Assembly: GCA_016721425.1 (NCBI GenBank)
Contig: JADKID010000012.1
Span: forward strand, 186,001 to 250,000
Length of the DNA: 64,000 nt
Direction: 5' to 3'
Origin: Bryobacterales bacterium
GTDB taxonomy: Bacteria > Acidobacteriota > Terriglobia > Bryobacterales > Bryobacteraceae
The translations under genes were made by a program, and so were the position numbers. Positions 55,880-64,000 of this stretch are shown here, piece by piece (position 1 is the stretch's first letter; every line of letters begins with the position of its first letter). Under the pieces are notes generated by a model. It was not told the DNA's origin and ran no database searches. It saw only the letters and a list, made by a program, of their open reading frames with translations.

Positions 55880-58441
55880 ATGCCGCTCAATGCTGGCGAT
55901 AAACTGGGACCGTACGAAATTCTATCCCCTCTCGGCGCCGGAGGCATGGGCGAGGTCTACAAGGCCCGCGACACGCGGCTGGACCGCTCTGTCGCGATCA
56001 AGGTGCTGCCGGAACACATCGCCATGCGCGAGGATCTCCGAGCCCGCTTCGAGCGCGAAGCCCGCGCGGTAGCATCGCTGAACCATCCGAACATCTGCGT
56101 GCTGCACGACATCGGCACGCAGGACGGCGGCGGTTACATGGTGATGGAGCACATGGAGGGAGAGACGCTGGCTGCGCGGATTGAACGCGGCGCGCTGCCG
56201 CTGGATCAGGCGCTCAAACTCGCCACGCAGATCGCCGATGCGCTCGACCGCGCTCACCGCGCCGGCGTCACCCACCGCGACGTGAAGCCGCAGAACATCA
56301 TGCTGACGCGAGACGGCGCCAAAGTATTGGACTTCGGTCTCGCCAAATCGACATCGCGTCCGGGCCCCACCGACGAGACGCTGGTGAAGGTTTTGACTTC
56401 GGAAGGCACGGTGCTCGGCACCCCTCAGTACATGGCGCCGGAGCAATTCGAAGGGCGTGAGGCCGACGCTCGCTCGGATATCTGGGCCTTCGGCGCGGTC
56501 CTCTATGAGATGGTCACCGGCCGGAAGGCATTCCAGGGGAAGAACTACACCAGCCTGGTTGGTGCGATTCTCGCCGCCGAACCTGCGCCACTGGCAGTGA
56601 CGCCGTTTACGCCGGAGTGGTTGCAGCGGCTCGTGATGCGGTGTCTGGCAAAGGACCCGGACGATCGCTGGCAATCGATGCGCGACGTCGTGCTTGAATT
56701 GCGGACGCCACCGCAGGCAGCGGAGGCAACAGCGCCGGCGAGTACCAGCCGCTGGCCGTGGGCGGTGGCAGCGGTTGGCGTGCTGCTGGCGGCGGTGCTC
56801 GGCGGAGTGATGCTCACCCGGCAGAAGGCTGTTGCGGATGCCACGCCGATGGAGTTTGAGATGAAGGTTCCGGGGGGAGCGGGGCTCGTCCTGGTCTCGC
56901 CGAACGGCAAGTGGATTGCGTGGAGGGAAAACGGCACGCGCCGGCTCTGGATTCGATCGCTCGATTCCATCAGGGCACTTCAAACGGAAGTGGTGAACCC
57001 GAGTTCTTTGAGCTGGTCTCCGGATAGCCGTTTCATGGCCTTCCGATCCAGCGGCATTTTGAAGAGGATCGAAGTACCCAACATGGCGGTGCAGATCGTG
57101 GCGACCGAAGCTGATGCCACCAAGAACACGATCAATGGCACGGCGTGGACGGCGAACGGGCAGATCGTGCTGGGAGTTGGCTCCGGACCACTACAGAGGA
57201 TTAGTGCGGCTGGTGGGCAGCCCGCGGCGGTGCTCGAACTGGATACCAAGGCGGGTGAGCTGGCGCAACGTCAACCGCTGGTACTGCCGGACGGCGAGCA
57301 TGTGCTCTACTTTTCGATCCGGTCGGGTCCGGCCACCGTTGGGATCTATCTGGCCAGATTGGACGGCAAACGGCCTCCCAAGCGAGTCTATAATAGGGTT
57401 CCTTTCAAGTTTGTGTCGCCCAACACGCTGCTGGTCAATGACAACGGGCGGCTGATGGCGATGACGATGAACCTGGAATCGGGCGAGACGGGCGAGCCGG
57501 TCGTCATCTCCGCGACGGAGGCCAATTCCTTTTCTGCATCCTCCGATGGCAGGGTGCTCGCCTTAATCGGCGGAGCAACGTTCAGCGAAGAACTCAACCT
57601 TTACGAACGCGCGGGCAAGAAGCTGGAAACGCTGACAAGCGCTTCACCGTCCCTGAGTGCCCACGTGGAGTTCTCTCCGGATGGGCGGCGCCTGCTGCTC
57701 GAGCGGGAGACCGGTGGCAATGTGGACCTCTGGACCGTAGAGCTGGGACGGAAAGTAGTTTCGCGCCTGACGTTCGGTGAGGGGAATGAGTCTCCGGGAA
57801 TCTGGTCGGCGAATGGTCAGGCGGTGTATTTCTTCGCCAACCGGAACAAGGCAGGAATGGGGATCTACGAGATACCGGCAAACGGCACGGGGAGTGAGAA
57901 GCTGCTCCACAGCACCTCGACGCATCACATGCACGCTTCGCCGGACGGCAGGTACCTGATTTACGAAAGGACTGCCGCCGGGTTGGGCCTGGATTATATC
58001 GATCTGCAAAATGGAAACAAGCCGGGCGTGTACCTGACACAGACTGCAACTTCGCCGCAATTCTCGGCGGACTCCAAATTGGTGGCATACGAATCCGCGG
58101 AGACAGGGCGTAGCGAGGTGTACGTGCAAACGTTCCCGGCAGGCGGCGGGAAGTGGCAGATCTCCACCAGCGGCGGACTGGAACCCCGGTGGCGGGGCGA
58201 TGGGAAGGAACTCTTTTACGACCGCGGCGACGGAACGGTGATGGCGGCGAGCATCGCAGTTCGCGGAGGTTCGCTCGAGGTCACTTCGACGAAGGAGCTC
58301 TTCCACTTCCATCGCGGAGGGACTGCGGGGACGGCGATCGCCGTGACGCAGGACGGGCAATTCTTCGCGATCAGGGAAGCACCCGTTGACGGCGAAGCTT
58401 CCATCCTGGTGAAGCTGAACTGGAAACTGCCGGGGCGGTAA
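55880..58441 (+). CDS. Transmembrane Ser/Thr protein kinase with a WD40-like (PD40) propeller
   Basis: 853 residues. Kinase domain about 12-275: glycine loop GAGGMGEVYKARD (19-31), Lys41, HRDVKPQN (132-139), DFG (151-153), GTPQYMAPEQ (about 178-187). A transmembrane segment lies at about 291-312. The outer region is a six- or seven-bladed propeller of TolB/PD40 type with repeated S-P-N/D-G-K/R-x-I/L-x-W/Y patterns (VSPNGKWIAW, WSPDSRFMAF, FSPDGRRLLL, ASPDGRYLIY, FSADSKLVAY). This architecture is abundant in Acidobacteriota. The cytosolic kinase would respond to a ligand bound outside. Standing between two PQQ-propeller genes it may be regulated with them. Confidence 0.93.
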   Translation: MPLNAGDKLGPYEILSPLGAGGMGEVYKARDTRLDRSVAIKVLPEHIAMREDLRARFEREARAVASLNHPNICVLHDIGTQDGGGYMVMEHMEGETLAARIERGALPLDQALKLATQIADALDRAHRAGVTHRDVKPQNIMLTRDGAKVLDFGLAKSTSRPGPTDETLVKVLTSEGTVLGTPQYMAPEQFEGREADARSDIWAFGAVLYEMVTGRKAFQGKNYTSLVGAILAAEPAPLAVTPFTPEWLQRLVMRCLAKDPDDRWQSMRDVVLELRTPPQAAEATAPASTSRWPWAVAAVGVLLAAVLGGVMLTRQKAVADATPMEFEMKVPGGAGLVLVSPNGKWIAWRENGTRRLWIRSLDSIRALQTEVVNPSSLSWSPDSRFMAFRSSGILKRIEVPNMAVQIVATEADATKNTINGTAWTANGQIVLGVGSGPLQRISAAGGQPAAVLELDTKAGELAQRQPLVLPDGEHVLYFSIRSGPATVGIYLARLDGKRPPKRVYNRVPFKFVSPNTLLVNDNGRLMAMTMNLESGETGEPVVISATEANSFSASSDGRVLALIGGATFSEELNLYERAGKKLETLTSASPSLSAHVEFSPDGRRLLLERETGGNVDLWTVELGRKVVSRLTFGEGNESPGIWSANGQAVYFFANRNKAGMGIYEIPANGTGSEKLLHSTSTHHMHASPDGRYLIYERTAAGLGLDYIDLQNGNKPGVYLTQTATSPQFSADSKLVAYESAETGRSEVYVQTFPAGGGKWQISTSGGLEPRWRGDGKELFYDRGDGTVMAASIAVRGGSLEVTSTKELFHFHRGGTAGTAIAVTQDGQFFAIREAPVDGEASILVKLNWKLPGR

Positions 58442-58501
58442 CGGGCAGCCCGTCTCCGTAATAGGCTCACTCCCGCATCAATCCCGTTGCATGATGGTAG
58501 G

Positions 58502-59728
58502 ATGCTACGCACTGGGATTCTGGGACTCCTCTCGCTCTCCGCGGTCTGGGCCGGCGATTGGCTGAATTGGCGCGGTCCGCATTTTAACGGTGTTGCCGAT
58601 GGCGACGCCCCCACGGAATGGTCCGACACGAAGAACGTCGCGTGGAAGATCCCCATTGCAGGACGCGGGTTTTCCACGCCGGTGATTGCCGGCAAGCGCA
58701 TCTTCCTGACGACGGCGATCCCCAAGACCGACGCGGCCGGCGAGCACAAGTTCGTGATCATGGCGCTGGACCGCGATACCGGCAAAGTGCTCTGGGAGCG
58801 GACCGCTATCGAGGCCGTCCCCCACGAGCGCTACCATCAGCGCTACGGCAGCTATGCCTCGTATGCGCCCATCACCGATGGCAAGCATGTGTGGGCGATG
58901 TTCGGGTCGTGGGGCCTGTACTGCTATGACCTGGAGGGCAAGCTGGTCTGGAAGAAGGAACTGCCGAAGATGCGTATGCGGAACGCTTTCGGCGAGGGCG
59001 GGGGGCCGGCGATTGCGGGCGAGCGCATGATCCTGATGCTCGATCAGGAGGCCGGCTCGTTCATCACAGCCCTCGACAAGAACACCGGCAAGGAGTTGTG
59101 GCGGAAGGACAGGGACGAGGTCAGCACGTGGTCCACTCCGCTGGTGATCAACGATCTGGTGGTGGTCTCCGCGACGAACAAGGTGCGTGCCTACAACATC
59201 GCGAATGGCGAGGTGGTGTGGGAGTGCGGCGGCCTGGGCGTCAACGTGATCCCGATGCCGGTGGTGGCGGACAATCTCGTGATCGTGATGAGCGGTTTCC
59301 GCAGCCCGAATCTGCTGGCGATCCAGCTCGGCGGCAAGGGCGACCTCACGGGCACGGACGCGGTGGTGTGGAGCAACCAGCGGGGCAACTCCTACACGGC
59401 CGCGCCGGTGGTGCATGCGGGCATCCTCTACAACGTTACCGACAACGGGATGTTGAACGCGGTCCGCGCCTCCAACGGCGAGATCTTCTATCGCCAGCAG
59501 CGTCTGCCGAAGGCGTACAACTTCAAGGCGTCGCCGGTGGCGGCGAACGGCAAGCTGTACCTGGCGACGGAAGAGGGCGACGTGGTGATCGTCAAGCTCG
59601 GCGAGAAGTACGAGGTGGTGGCGACGAATACGCTGACCGATCAGTTCTTCGTGGCGAGCCCGGTGATTGTGGACGGGGCACTGTACCTGCGGAGCGCCAC
59701 GACGCTGTACTGCATCAGGACTCAATAA
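58502..59728 (+). CDS. Exported PQQ-type beta-propeller protein (copy B)
   Basis: 408 residues, the same length as the gene at 54591. The two proteins are about 90% identical by eye, with the same blade motifs (ALDRDTGKVLWER, ALDKNTGKELWRK, AYNIANGEVVWEC, AVRASNGEIFYRQ) and the same C-terminal YLRSATTLYCIRTQ. Signal peptide about 1-17. The start follows the same GCATGA-GGTAGG leader. The duplication was probably recent or is kept homogeneous by conversion. The end overlaps the convergent DUF1501 gene by 14 bases. Confidence 0.9.
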   Translation: MLRTGILGLLSLSAVWAGDWLNWRGPHFNGVADGDAPTEWSDTKNVAWKIPIAGRGFSTPVIAGKRIFLTTAIPKTDAAGEHKFVIMALDRDTGKVLWERTAIEAVPHERYHQRYGSYASYAPITDGKHVWAMFGSWGLYCYDLEGKLVWKKELPKMRMRNAFGEGGGPAIAGERMILMLDQEAGSFITALDKNTGKELWRKDRDEVSTWSTPLVINDLVVVSATNKVRAYNIANGEVVWECGGLGVNVIPMPVVADNLVIVMSGFRSPNLLAIQLGGKGDLTGTDAVVWSNQRGNSYTAAPVVHAGILYNVTDNGMLNAVRASNGEIFYRQQRLPKAYNFKASPVAANGKLYLATEEGDVVIVKLGEKYEVVATNTLTDQFFVASPVIVDGALYLRSATTLYCIRTQ

Positions 59729-61079
59729 TCGCCTGGATCAGGTTGCCGTGCACGTCGGTGAGGCGGAAGTCGCGGCCGCTGTAGCGGTAGGTGAGCCGCT
59801 TGTGATCGAGCCCTAGCTGGTGGAGCATGGTGGCGTGGAGGTCGTGGACGTCCACGGGGTTCTCCACTGCTTGGAAGCCGAAATCGTCGGTGGCGCCGTA
59901 GGTCATGCCGCCGCGGAATCCGCCGCCGGCCACCAGGGACGAGTAGCCGTGATTGTTGTGGTCGCGGCCGTTCTGCACCTTCACCAGACCGCTCACCTCG
60001 GTGGCCGGGGTGCGGCCAAACTCGCCGGTGACCACGACGATGGTTTCCTTCAGCAGGCCGCGCTGTTTCAGATCGCGGATGAGCGCCGCGATGGGCTTGT
60101 CCGCGGTGCGGGCCAGCCGGCGGTGGTCCAGGATGTCGTCGTGCGAATCCCAGGGCTGGTCGTCGCCGTAGTAGACCTGCACCATGCGCACGCCGCGCTC
60201 GACCAACCGGGCCGCCATCAGGCAGCCGCGCGCGAAATCGCCATCGCCATAGGAGGCCCGCACCTTTTCCGGCTCGCGCGTGATGTCAAAGGCGTCGGCC
60301 GCCTCGGTCTGCATGCGGAAGGCGACCTCCATGGACTGAATACCGGCCTCGAGTTGCGGGTCCGCTCCCTCGCGCTCCATCTGGCGGCGGTTCAGCTTTT
60401 GCAGCAGGCCGAGCTGCGCGGTCTGCTCGGCTGCCGAGTAGCGCCCGTTGCGGAGATTCGGCAGGAGCTTATCGATCTCCTTCTCGTTGTTGGGGATGTA
60501 GGTTCCCTGGAAGAGGCCGGGCAGGTAGGCCGAGGTCCAGAGGATGGGCCCCAACACGGGCAGGCCCGGACAGAGCACGACGAAGCCGGGCAGATTCTGA
60601 TTCTCCGTGCCCAGCCCGTAGGTGATCCACGAGCCCATGGAGGGATGACCCGGCAGGCGCTGGCCGCAGTTGGTGAGCAGGAGCGAGGGTTCGTGATTGG
60701 GGCGCTCCGTGTGCATGGAGCGGATGACGCAGAAGTCGTCGATGACCGAGCCGATTTCGGGGAAGATCTCGCTGACCTCGATGCCGCTCTGCCCGTACTT
60801 CTTGAACGTGAATGGCGAGCCCAGCAGGTTGCCGGTCTTGCGCTCGCTCTTGAGATTCGGCGTGGGCATGGGCTTGCCGTGGAACTTCTGCAAGGCCGGT
60901 TTGGGATCGAAGGTATCCACCTGCGACGGCCCGCCGTTGAGGAAGAGGAAGATGACGTGTTTGGCGCGCGGGGTGAAGTGGGGCTGTCTGGGTGCAGCGG
61001 GGTTGGCCGACATCTGGGCGAACGCCGTCATGGGGAACCCGGCGCCGATGGTCTTGAGCAGATTGCGTCGCGTGATCAT
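59715..61079 (-). CDS. Tat-exported DUF1501 protein (sulfatase-like fold)
   Basis: 454 residues with a Tat signal TRRNLLKTIGAGF (3-15). The DUF1501 pattern is complete: HVIFLFLNGGPSQVDTFDPKP (about 41-61), HTERPNHEPS, the PSMGSWITYGLGT segment, VQVYYGDDQPWDSHDD and VVVTGEFGRTPA, NGRDHNNHGYS near the C-terminus. The family resembles alkaline-phosphatase-superfamily enzymes. It is always paired with a DUF1549/DUF1553 cytochrome-type protein, encoded three bases upstream here, and the pair is thought to act on polysaccharides or other envelope substrates. Confidence 0.93.
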   Translation of the reverse strand: MITRRNLLKTIGAGFPMTAFAQMSANPAAPRQPHFTPRAKHVIFLFLNGGPSQVDTFDPKPALQKFHGKPMPTPNLKSERKTGNLLGSPFTFKKYGQSGIEVSEIFPEIGSVIDDFCVIRSMHTERPNHEPSLLLTNCGQRLPGHPSMGSWITYGLGTENQNLPGFVVLCPGLPVLGPILWTSAYLPGLFQGTYIPNNEKEIDKLLPNLRNGRYSAAEQTAQLGLLQKLNRRQMEREGADPQLEAGIQSMEVAFRMQTEAADAFDITREPEKVRASYGDGDFARGCLMAARLVERGVRMVQVYYGDDQPWDSHDDILDHRRLARTADKPIAALIRDLKQRGLLKETIVVVTGEFGRTPATEVSGLVKVQNGRDHNNHGYSSLVAGGGFRGGMTYGATDDFGFQAVENPVDVHDLHATMLHQLGLDHKRLTYRYSGRDFRLTDVHGNLIQAIIES

Positions 61080-61082
61080 GGC

Positions 61083-63650
61083 TTAGTCCACATAGAGGAA
61101 TTCGTTCGAGGCCAGCAGGGCCTGCGCGTATCTGGGCCAGGCGTCCTTTTCCGATTTGAGAAACGCCAGGCCGGCGCGCAGCTCGGCGGCATCGGGCTGG
61201 CGCGCGAATAGCAGGCGGTAGGCTTGACGGATGCGCGCCTCATCGGTGGGGCCGTTGAGCCGCGCCGCCAGCGCCGCGCCCTGCCGCATGACGAAGGGGT
61301 TGTTCAGGAAGTAGAGCCGTTGGAGCGGCACGTTGGTGACGTTGCGCTGCTCGTTGGTTGTGTTGGGATTGGGATGATCGAAGAGCGCCAGCGTGCCATC
61401 CAGCTTGCGGCGGCTGCGATAGCCGTAGACGGTGCGCCGGAAGTTCTTGTCATCGGTCAGACGCAGAGGCGGGCCGCCGCCGGCCTGCTCCAGATTGCCG
61501 CCCGCGGCGAGCAGGGCATCGCGCATGGTCTCCACGTCCAGGCGTTGCCGGTTGGCCCGCCAGAGGTAGAGATTAGCCGCGTCCTTCTCTTCGTTGGCCG
61601 CGCTCCGCGCCCAGGCCGAGGCGTAGGCGCGGGAGAGCACGATCTCGCGATGGATGGCCTTGACGGACCAGCCCGACTCGACAAAGCGCGCGGCCAGATA
61701 ATCCAGCAGCTCCGGATGAGTGGGCCGCTCGCCCAACTGCCCAAAGTTGGAAGGGGTGCGCACGATGCCCTGCCCGAAGTGATGCTGCCAGATGCGATTG
61801 ACCATGACGCGCGGCGTGAGCGGATTTTCGATACTGGCGATGGCGCGGGCCAGTTCCAGCCGCCCGCTGCCCTGCGTGTAGGGCTTGGGCGCGGCCGGGC
61901 TGAGGATGGAGACAAAGCGGCGCGGCACCTCGGCGCCGGGATTGTCGCGGCTGCCGCGGATGAGCAGATTTGCGTTCTTCGGCTTGTCGGAGTCCTTGAC
62001 GGCATGGAGGAACGGATACTGCGGCGGCAGAGTTTTCTTGAGCTCCTCGGCACCGGCGCGCAGTGCGGCGAGATGCCGCAGGTGCAGCGCGCCGAGCCAG
62101 CGATCCAGATCCTTGCCGGCGAAGTGGAGCACGCTCTTGCGCGCGCCGAAGAGCTCGTTGTAGAAGCGGTATTTGGCGCGGTCGAGCGAGAGGAGTTCGG
62201 TTCCGCTGAGGTCGCCTCGCGCGTCGGAGCCGCCCAGGCGGATCAGGTTCTTCTGATCGATCTCCTTCTTTTCGGCGAGTAGCGCGAGCACAGTGGTTTG
62301 GAGCTTCTCGCCGTCGCGGGGGTTGTCCAGATAGGGGTGATCGTGCTGTTTGGCGAGGTCCAGATACTCCCTCCAACGCTTCAGCGTTTCGGGGTCCAGG
62401 CCATCGGGATTGCGAGTTCCGGCGACGGCGGCCACGTAGTCTTTGGTCTGAGCGGCGAGCATGGCGGCGACGATCATCGCCTGTTCATCCTGGAACGAGC
62501 GCAGTTCGGCCTCTTTGTCATCGAGCCGCTTCTTGTGCGCTTTCCAGGCCGCGACTTCGGCCTCGGGCGCCAGCGGCACCTCATCCACTACCGTACTGTT
62601 GAAGACGCCTTGGAGCGCGTAGAAATCCGTTTGCGGGATGGGGTCGAACTTGTGGTCGTGGCACTGCGCGCACGCCACCGTGAGGCCCAGGAAGCCGCGC
62701 GTGGTGGCGTCCACTCGTTCATCCTGCTGCTCCGGGCTGAGCCCGTAAAACGTCAGGCCAGGCAGCAGCTTGGTGCGCTGCGGCTCGGGCAGCAGATCGG
62801 CAGCGATCTGACCGAGTACGAACTCGCTGTACGGCATGTCGTTGTTGAATGCGGCGATCACCCAATCGCGATAGCGGAAGGCGTTGGGGTGCGGCAGTTC
62901 CTTTTGCGACTCCAGGCGGTCATCCGAATAGCGGGCGACATCCAGCCAGTGACGCGCCCAGCGCTCGCCATAGCGCGGCGAGGCCAGCAGCCGGTCCACC
63001 ACCTTCGCCTCGGCTTGCGAGGATTTGTCGTTGAGATAGGCGTCCGTCTCCTCCGGCGTAGGCGGCAGCCCGGTCAGATCAAACGTCACGCGCCGCAGCC
63101 ACGTGGCGCGTGCGGCGCGCGGAGCGGGTTGCAGCCCGCGCTCGCGCAGCTTGGCGTAGATGAACTGATCGACGGGCTGGCGCGACCACTCGCTGTTGGC
63201 CACCGCAGGCGGCGTGCCCTTGCGCACCGGCTGAAAACTCCAGAACGCGCGCTGCTCCGGAGTGATCTGGCCGGTGGCGGCTTGCACCTTAGCGCTGGCC
63301 GGCCATACCGCGCCGTCGCGAACCCACTCCTCCAATGCCGCAATCTCGTCGGGTTTGAGCTTGCCCGTCATCGGCATCGCCTTGATCACCGCATCGCCCT
63401 GCCGCACAGCCAGGATGAGGCGGCTCTCATCCGGCTTGCCCGAGACAACCGCAGGGCCGGATTTTCCGCCGGCCAGCACGGATTCCCGCGAGGTGAGCGC
63501 CAGCCCACCCATCTTCGACGCGGTGTGGCACGCAAAGCAGTTTTTCGCCAGAATCGGGCGGACCTTCGTCTCGAAACGCTCCTCGGGCGTATCGGCGGCA
63601 GCGGCAAAGCACACCGAGCCCAGCAGTGCCGTGGAAAGTACCCAGTTCAT
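61083..63650 (-). CDS. Planctomycete-type cytochrome c protein with DUF1549 and DUF1553
   Basis: 855 residues from the ATG at 63650, where a signal peptide (about 1-19) begins. An N-terminal haem domain (about 25-110) has CFACH at 38-42. DUF1549 follows (about 165-360, WLRRVTFDLTGLPPTPEE; a second CAQCHDHKFDP near its end). DUF1553 occupies about 580-830 (LELARAIASIENPLTPRVMVNRIWQHHFG, NFGQLGERPTHPELLDYLA). The pair with DUF1501 is widespread in planctomycetes, Verrucomicrobiota and Acidobacteriota; a role in breakdown of complex polymers is suspected, not shown. Confidence 0.94.
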   Translation of the reverse strand: MNWVLSTALLGSVCFAAAADTPEERFETKVRPILAKNCFACHTASKMGGLALTSRESVLAGGKSGPAVVSGKPDESRLILAVRQGDAVIKAMPMTGKLKPDEIAALEEWVRDGAVWPASAKVQAATGQITPEQRAFWSFQPVRKGTPPAVANSEWSRQPVDQFIYAKLRERGLQPAPRAARATWLRRVTFDLTGLPPTPEETDAYLNDKSSQAEAKVVDRLLASPRYGERWARHWLDVARYSDDRLESQKELPHPNAFRYRDWVIAAFNNDMPYSEFVLGQIAADLLPEPQRTKLLPGLTFYGLSPEQQDERVDATTRGFLGLTVACAQCHDHKFDPIPQTDFYALQGVFNSTVVDEVPLAPEAEVAAWKAHKKRLDDKEAELRSFQDEQAMIVAAMLAAQTKDYVAAVAGTRNPDGLDPETLKRWREYLDLAKQHDHPYLDNPRDGEKLQTTVLALLAEKKEIDQKNLIRLGGSDARGDLSGTELLSLDRAKYRFYNELFGARKSVLHFAGKDLDRWLGALHLRHLAALRAGAEELKKTLPPQYPFLHAVKDSDKPKNANLLIRGSRDNPGAEVPRRFVSILSPAAPKPYTQGSGRLELARAIASIENPLTPRVMVNRIWQHHFGQGIVRTPSNFGQLGERPTHPELLDYLAARFVESGWSVKAIHREIVLSRAYASAWARSAANEEKDAANLYLWRANRQRLDVETMRDALLAAGGNLEQAGGGPPLRLTDDKNFRRTVYGYRSRRKLDGTLALFDHPNPNTTNEQRNVTNVPLQRLYFLNNPFVMRQGAALAARLNGPTDEARIRQAYRLLFARQPDAAELRAGLAFLKSEKDAWPRYAQALLASNEFLYVD

Positions 63651-63664
63651 TGAACCGGATTGTA

Positions 63665-64000
63665 TCAGACCTGCGGTTCGCGGCTGACCAATTGTGCTGT
63701 CATCCCGGCGTCGGCCGTGATGTTGGCGCCCGTGATGCACGAGGCGCGCGGGCTGAGTAGAAACGCGGTCAGCTCCGCGATCTCTTCCGGCTGGATCAGC
63801 CGCGCCTGCGGAATGTTGGAGTACCAGTAGTCCAGATACGGCTTCGGCTCGTCGATGGTAGCCAGCAGGTCGCGCCAGATCTGCGTCTCGATCAGCCCCG
63901 GAGAGATCGCATTGACACGGATCTTCATCGGCGCCAACTCCACGGCGAGCGATTTCGTCAGCCCGATCACGCCCGCCTTGGCAGCGTCGTAGGGGGCCGC
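63665..64000 (-). CDS. SDR family oxidoreductase, C-terminal half (5' part outside window)
   Basis: The frame is open across the right edge; 111 codons are visible. The catalytic Y-x-x-x-K (YDAAK) lies at the edge, followed by GVIGLTKSLAVELAPMKIRVNAISPGLIET, the classical SDR C-terminal core, and ITGANITADAGMT at the end. The NAD(P)-binding Gly motif lies outside the window. The stop is 15 bases from the DUF1549 gene start, on the same strand, so it may be in that transcript. Substrate cannot be told. Confidence 0.9.
   Translation of the reverse strand, partial: AAPYDAAKAGVIGLTKSLAVELAPMKIRVNAISPGLIETQIWRDLLATIDEPKPYLDYWYSNIPQARLIQPEEIAELTAFLLSPRASCITGANITADAGMTAQLVSREPQV

Overview
The window reads as high-GC chromosomal DNA of a soil-type Acidobacteriota, most likely of the Solibacter/Bryobacter/Paludibaculum group (Bryobacteraceae). 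This is inferred from gene content: BACON repeats combined with the TIGR03437 'Solibacter' C-terminal domain, a Ser/Thr kinase with a PD40 propeller, DUF1501 and DUF1549/DUF1553 (planctomycete-type cytochrome) genes, PQQ-propeller paralogs, and many Tat-exported hydrolases. No rRNA, tRNA, CRISPR array, phage block or intact insertion sequence was recognised.

Layout. 1-7.6 kb: a BlaI/BlaR1-like pair (BlaR1 runs off the left edge), a run of small exported or housekeeping genes (DUF4434-like, TonB-C, SNase-like nuclease, YjbQ), a serine hydrolase, then ftsY-ribD-ribE. 7.6-12.2 kb: histidine-degradation genes hutU-hutI-ftcD on the minus strand, with a frameshift near the end of ftcD. 12.6-20.3 kb: an exported amidohydrolase behind a five-gene NAD-linked [NiFe]-hydrogenase operon (hoxE-hoxF-hoxU-hoxY-hoxH order of transcription), in which HoxF is fused to an Fe-S plus GltD/NfnB-like flavoprotein. 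20.4-27.8 kb: a partner-switching module of three SpoIIE-type phosphatases, a STAS antagonist and an RsbW-like kinase. 27.8-41.3 kb: DinB-like, GT9, MTA phosphorylase, MeaB, hemolysin III, DUF885 peptidase-like lipoprotein, an isoprenoid-synthase-like protein next to PfaD, cytochrome c, and a PfkB kinase-gnd pair.

41.4-46.8 kb is an accessory patch: two direct copies of a roughly 0.5 kb repeat carrying a small repeat-family gene bracket a DUF4160/DUF2442 pair, a fragment of a PQQ-propeller gene, a DUF433/DUF5615 toxin-antitoxin-like pair and two amidohydrolases. 47.2-54.0 kb is one 2256-codon secreted mosaic protein with a degenerate metallopeptidase-like domain, driven by a near-consensus promoter with three 12-bp repeats against its -35. 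54.6-59.7 kb holds two near-identical PQQ-propeller genes flanking a transmembrane Ser/Thr kinase. 59.7-64 kb: DUF1501 plus DUF1549/DUF1553, and the C-terminal half of an SDR that runs off the right edge.

How parts work together: urocanate to glutamate conversion (hutU, hutI, ftcD; no hutH here); hydrogen/NAD(P) redox exchange (hox genes, with no maturation genes here); a phosphatase/antagonist/kinase signalling cascade whose target sigma factor is not in the window; and the 6-phosphogluconate branch (gnd plus a 2-keto-3-deoxygluconate-kinase-like protein).
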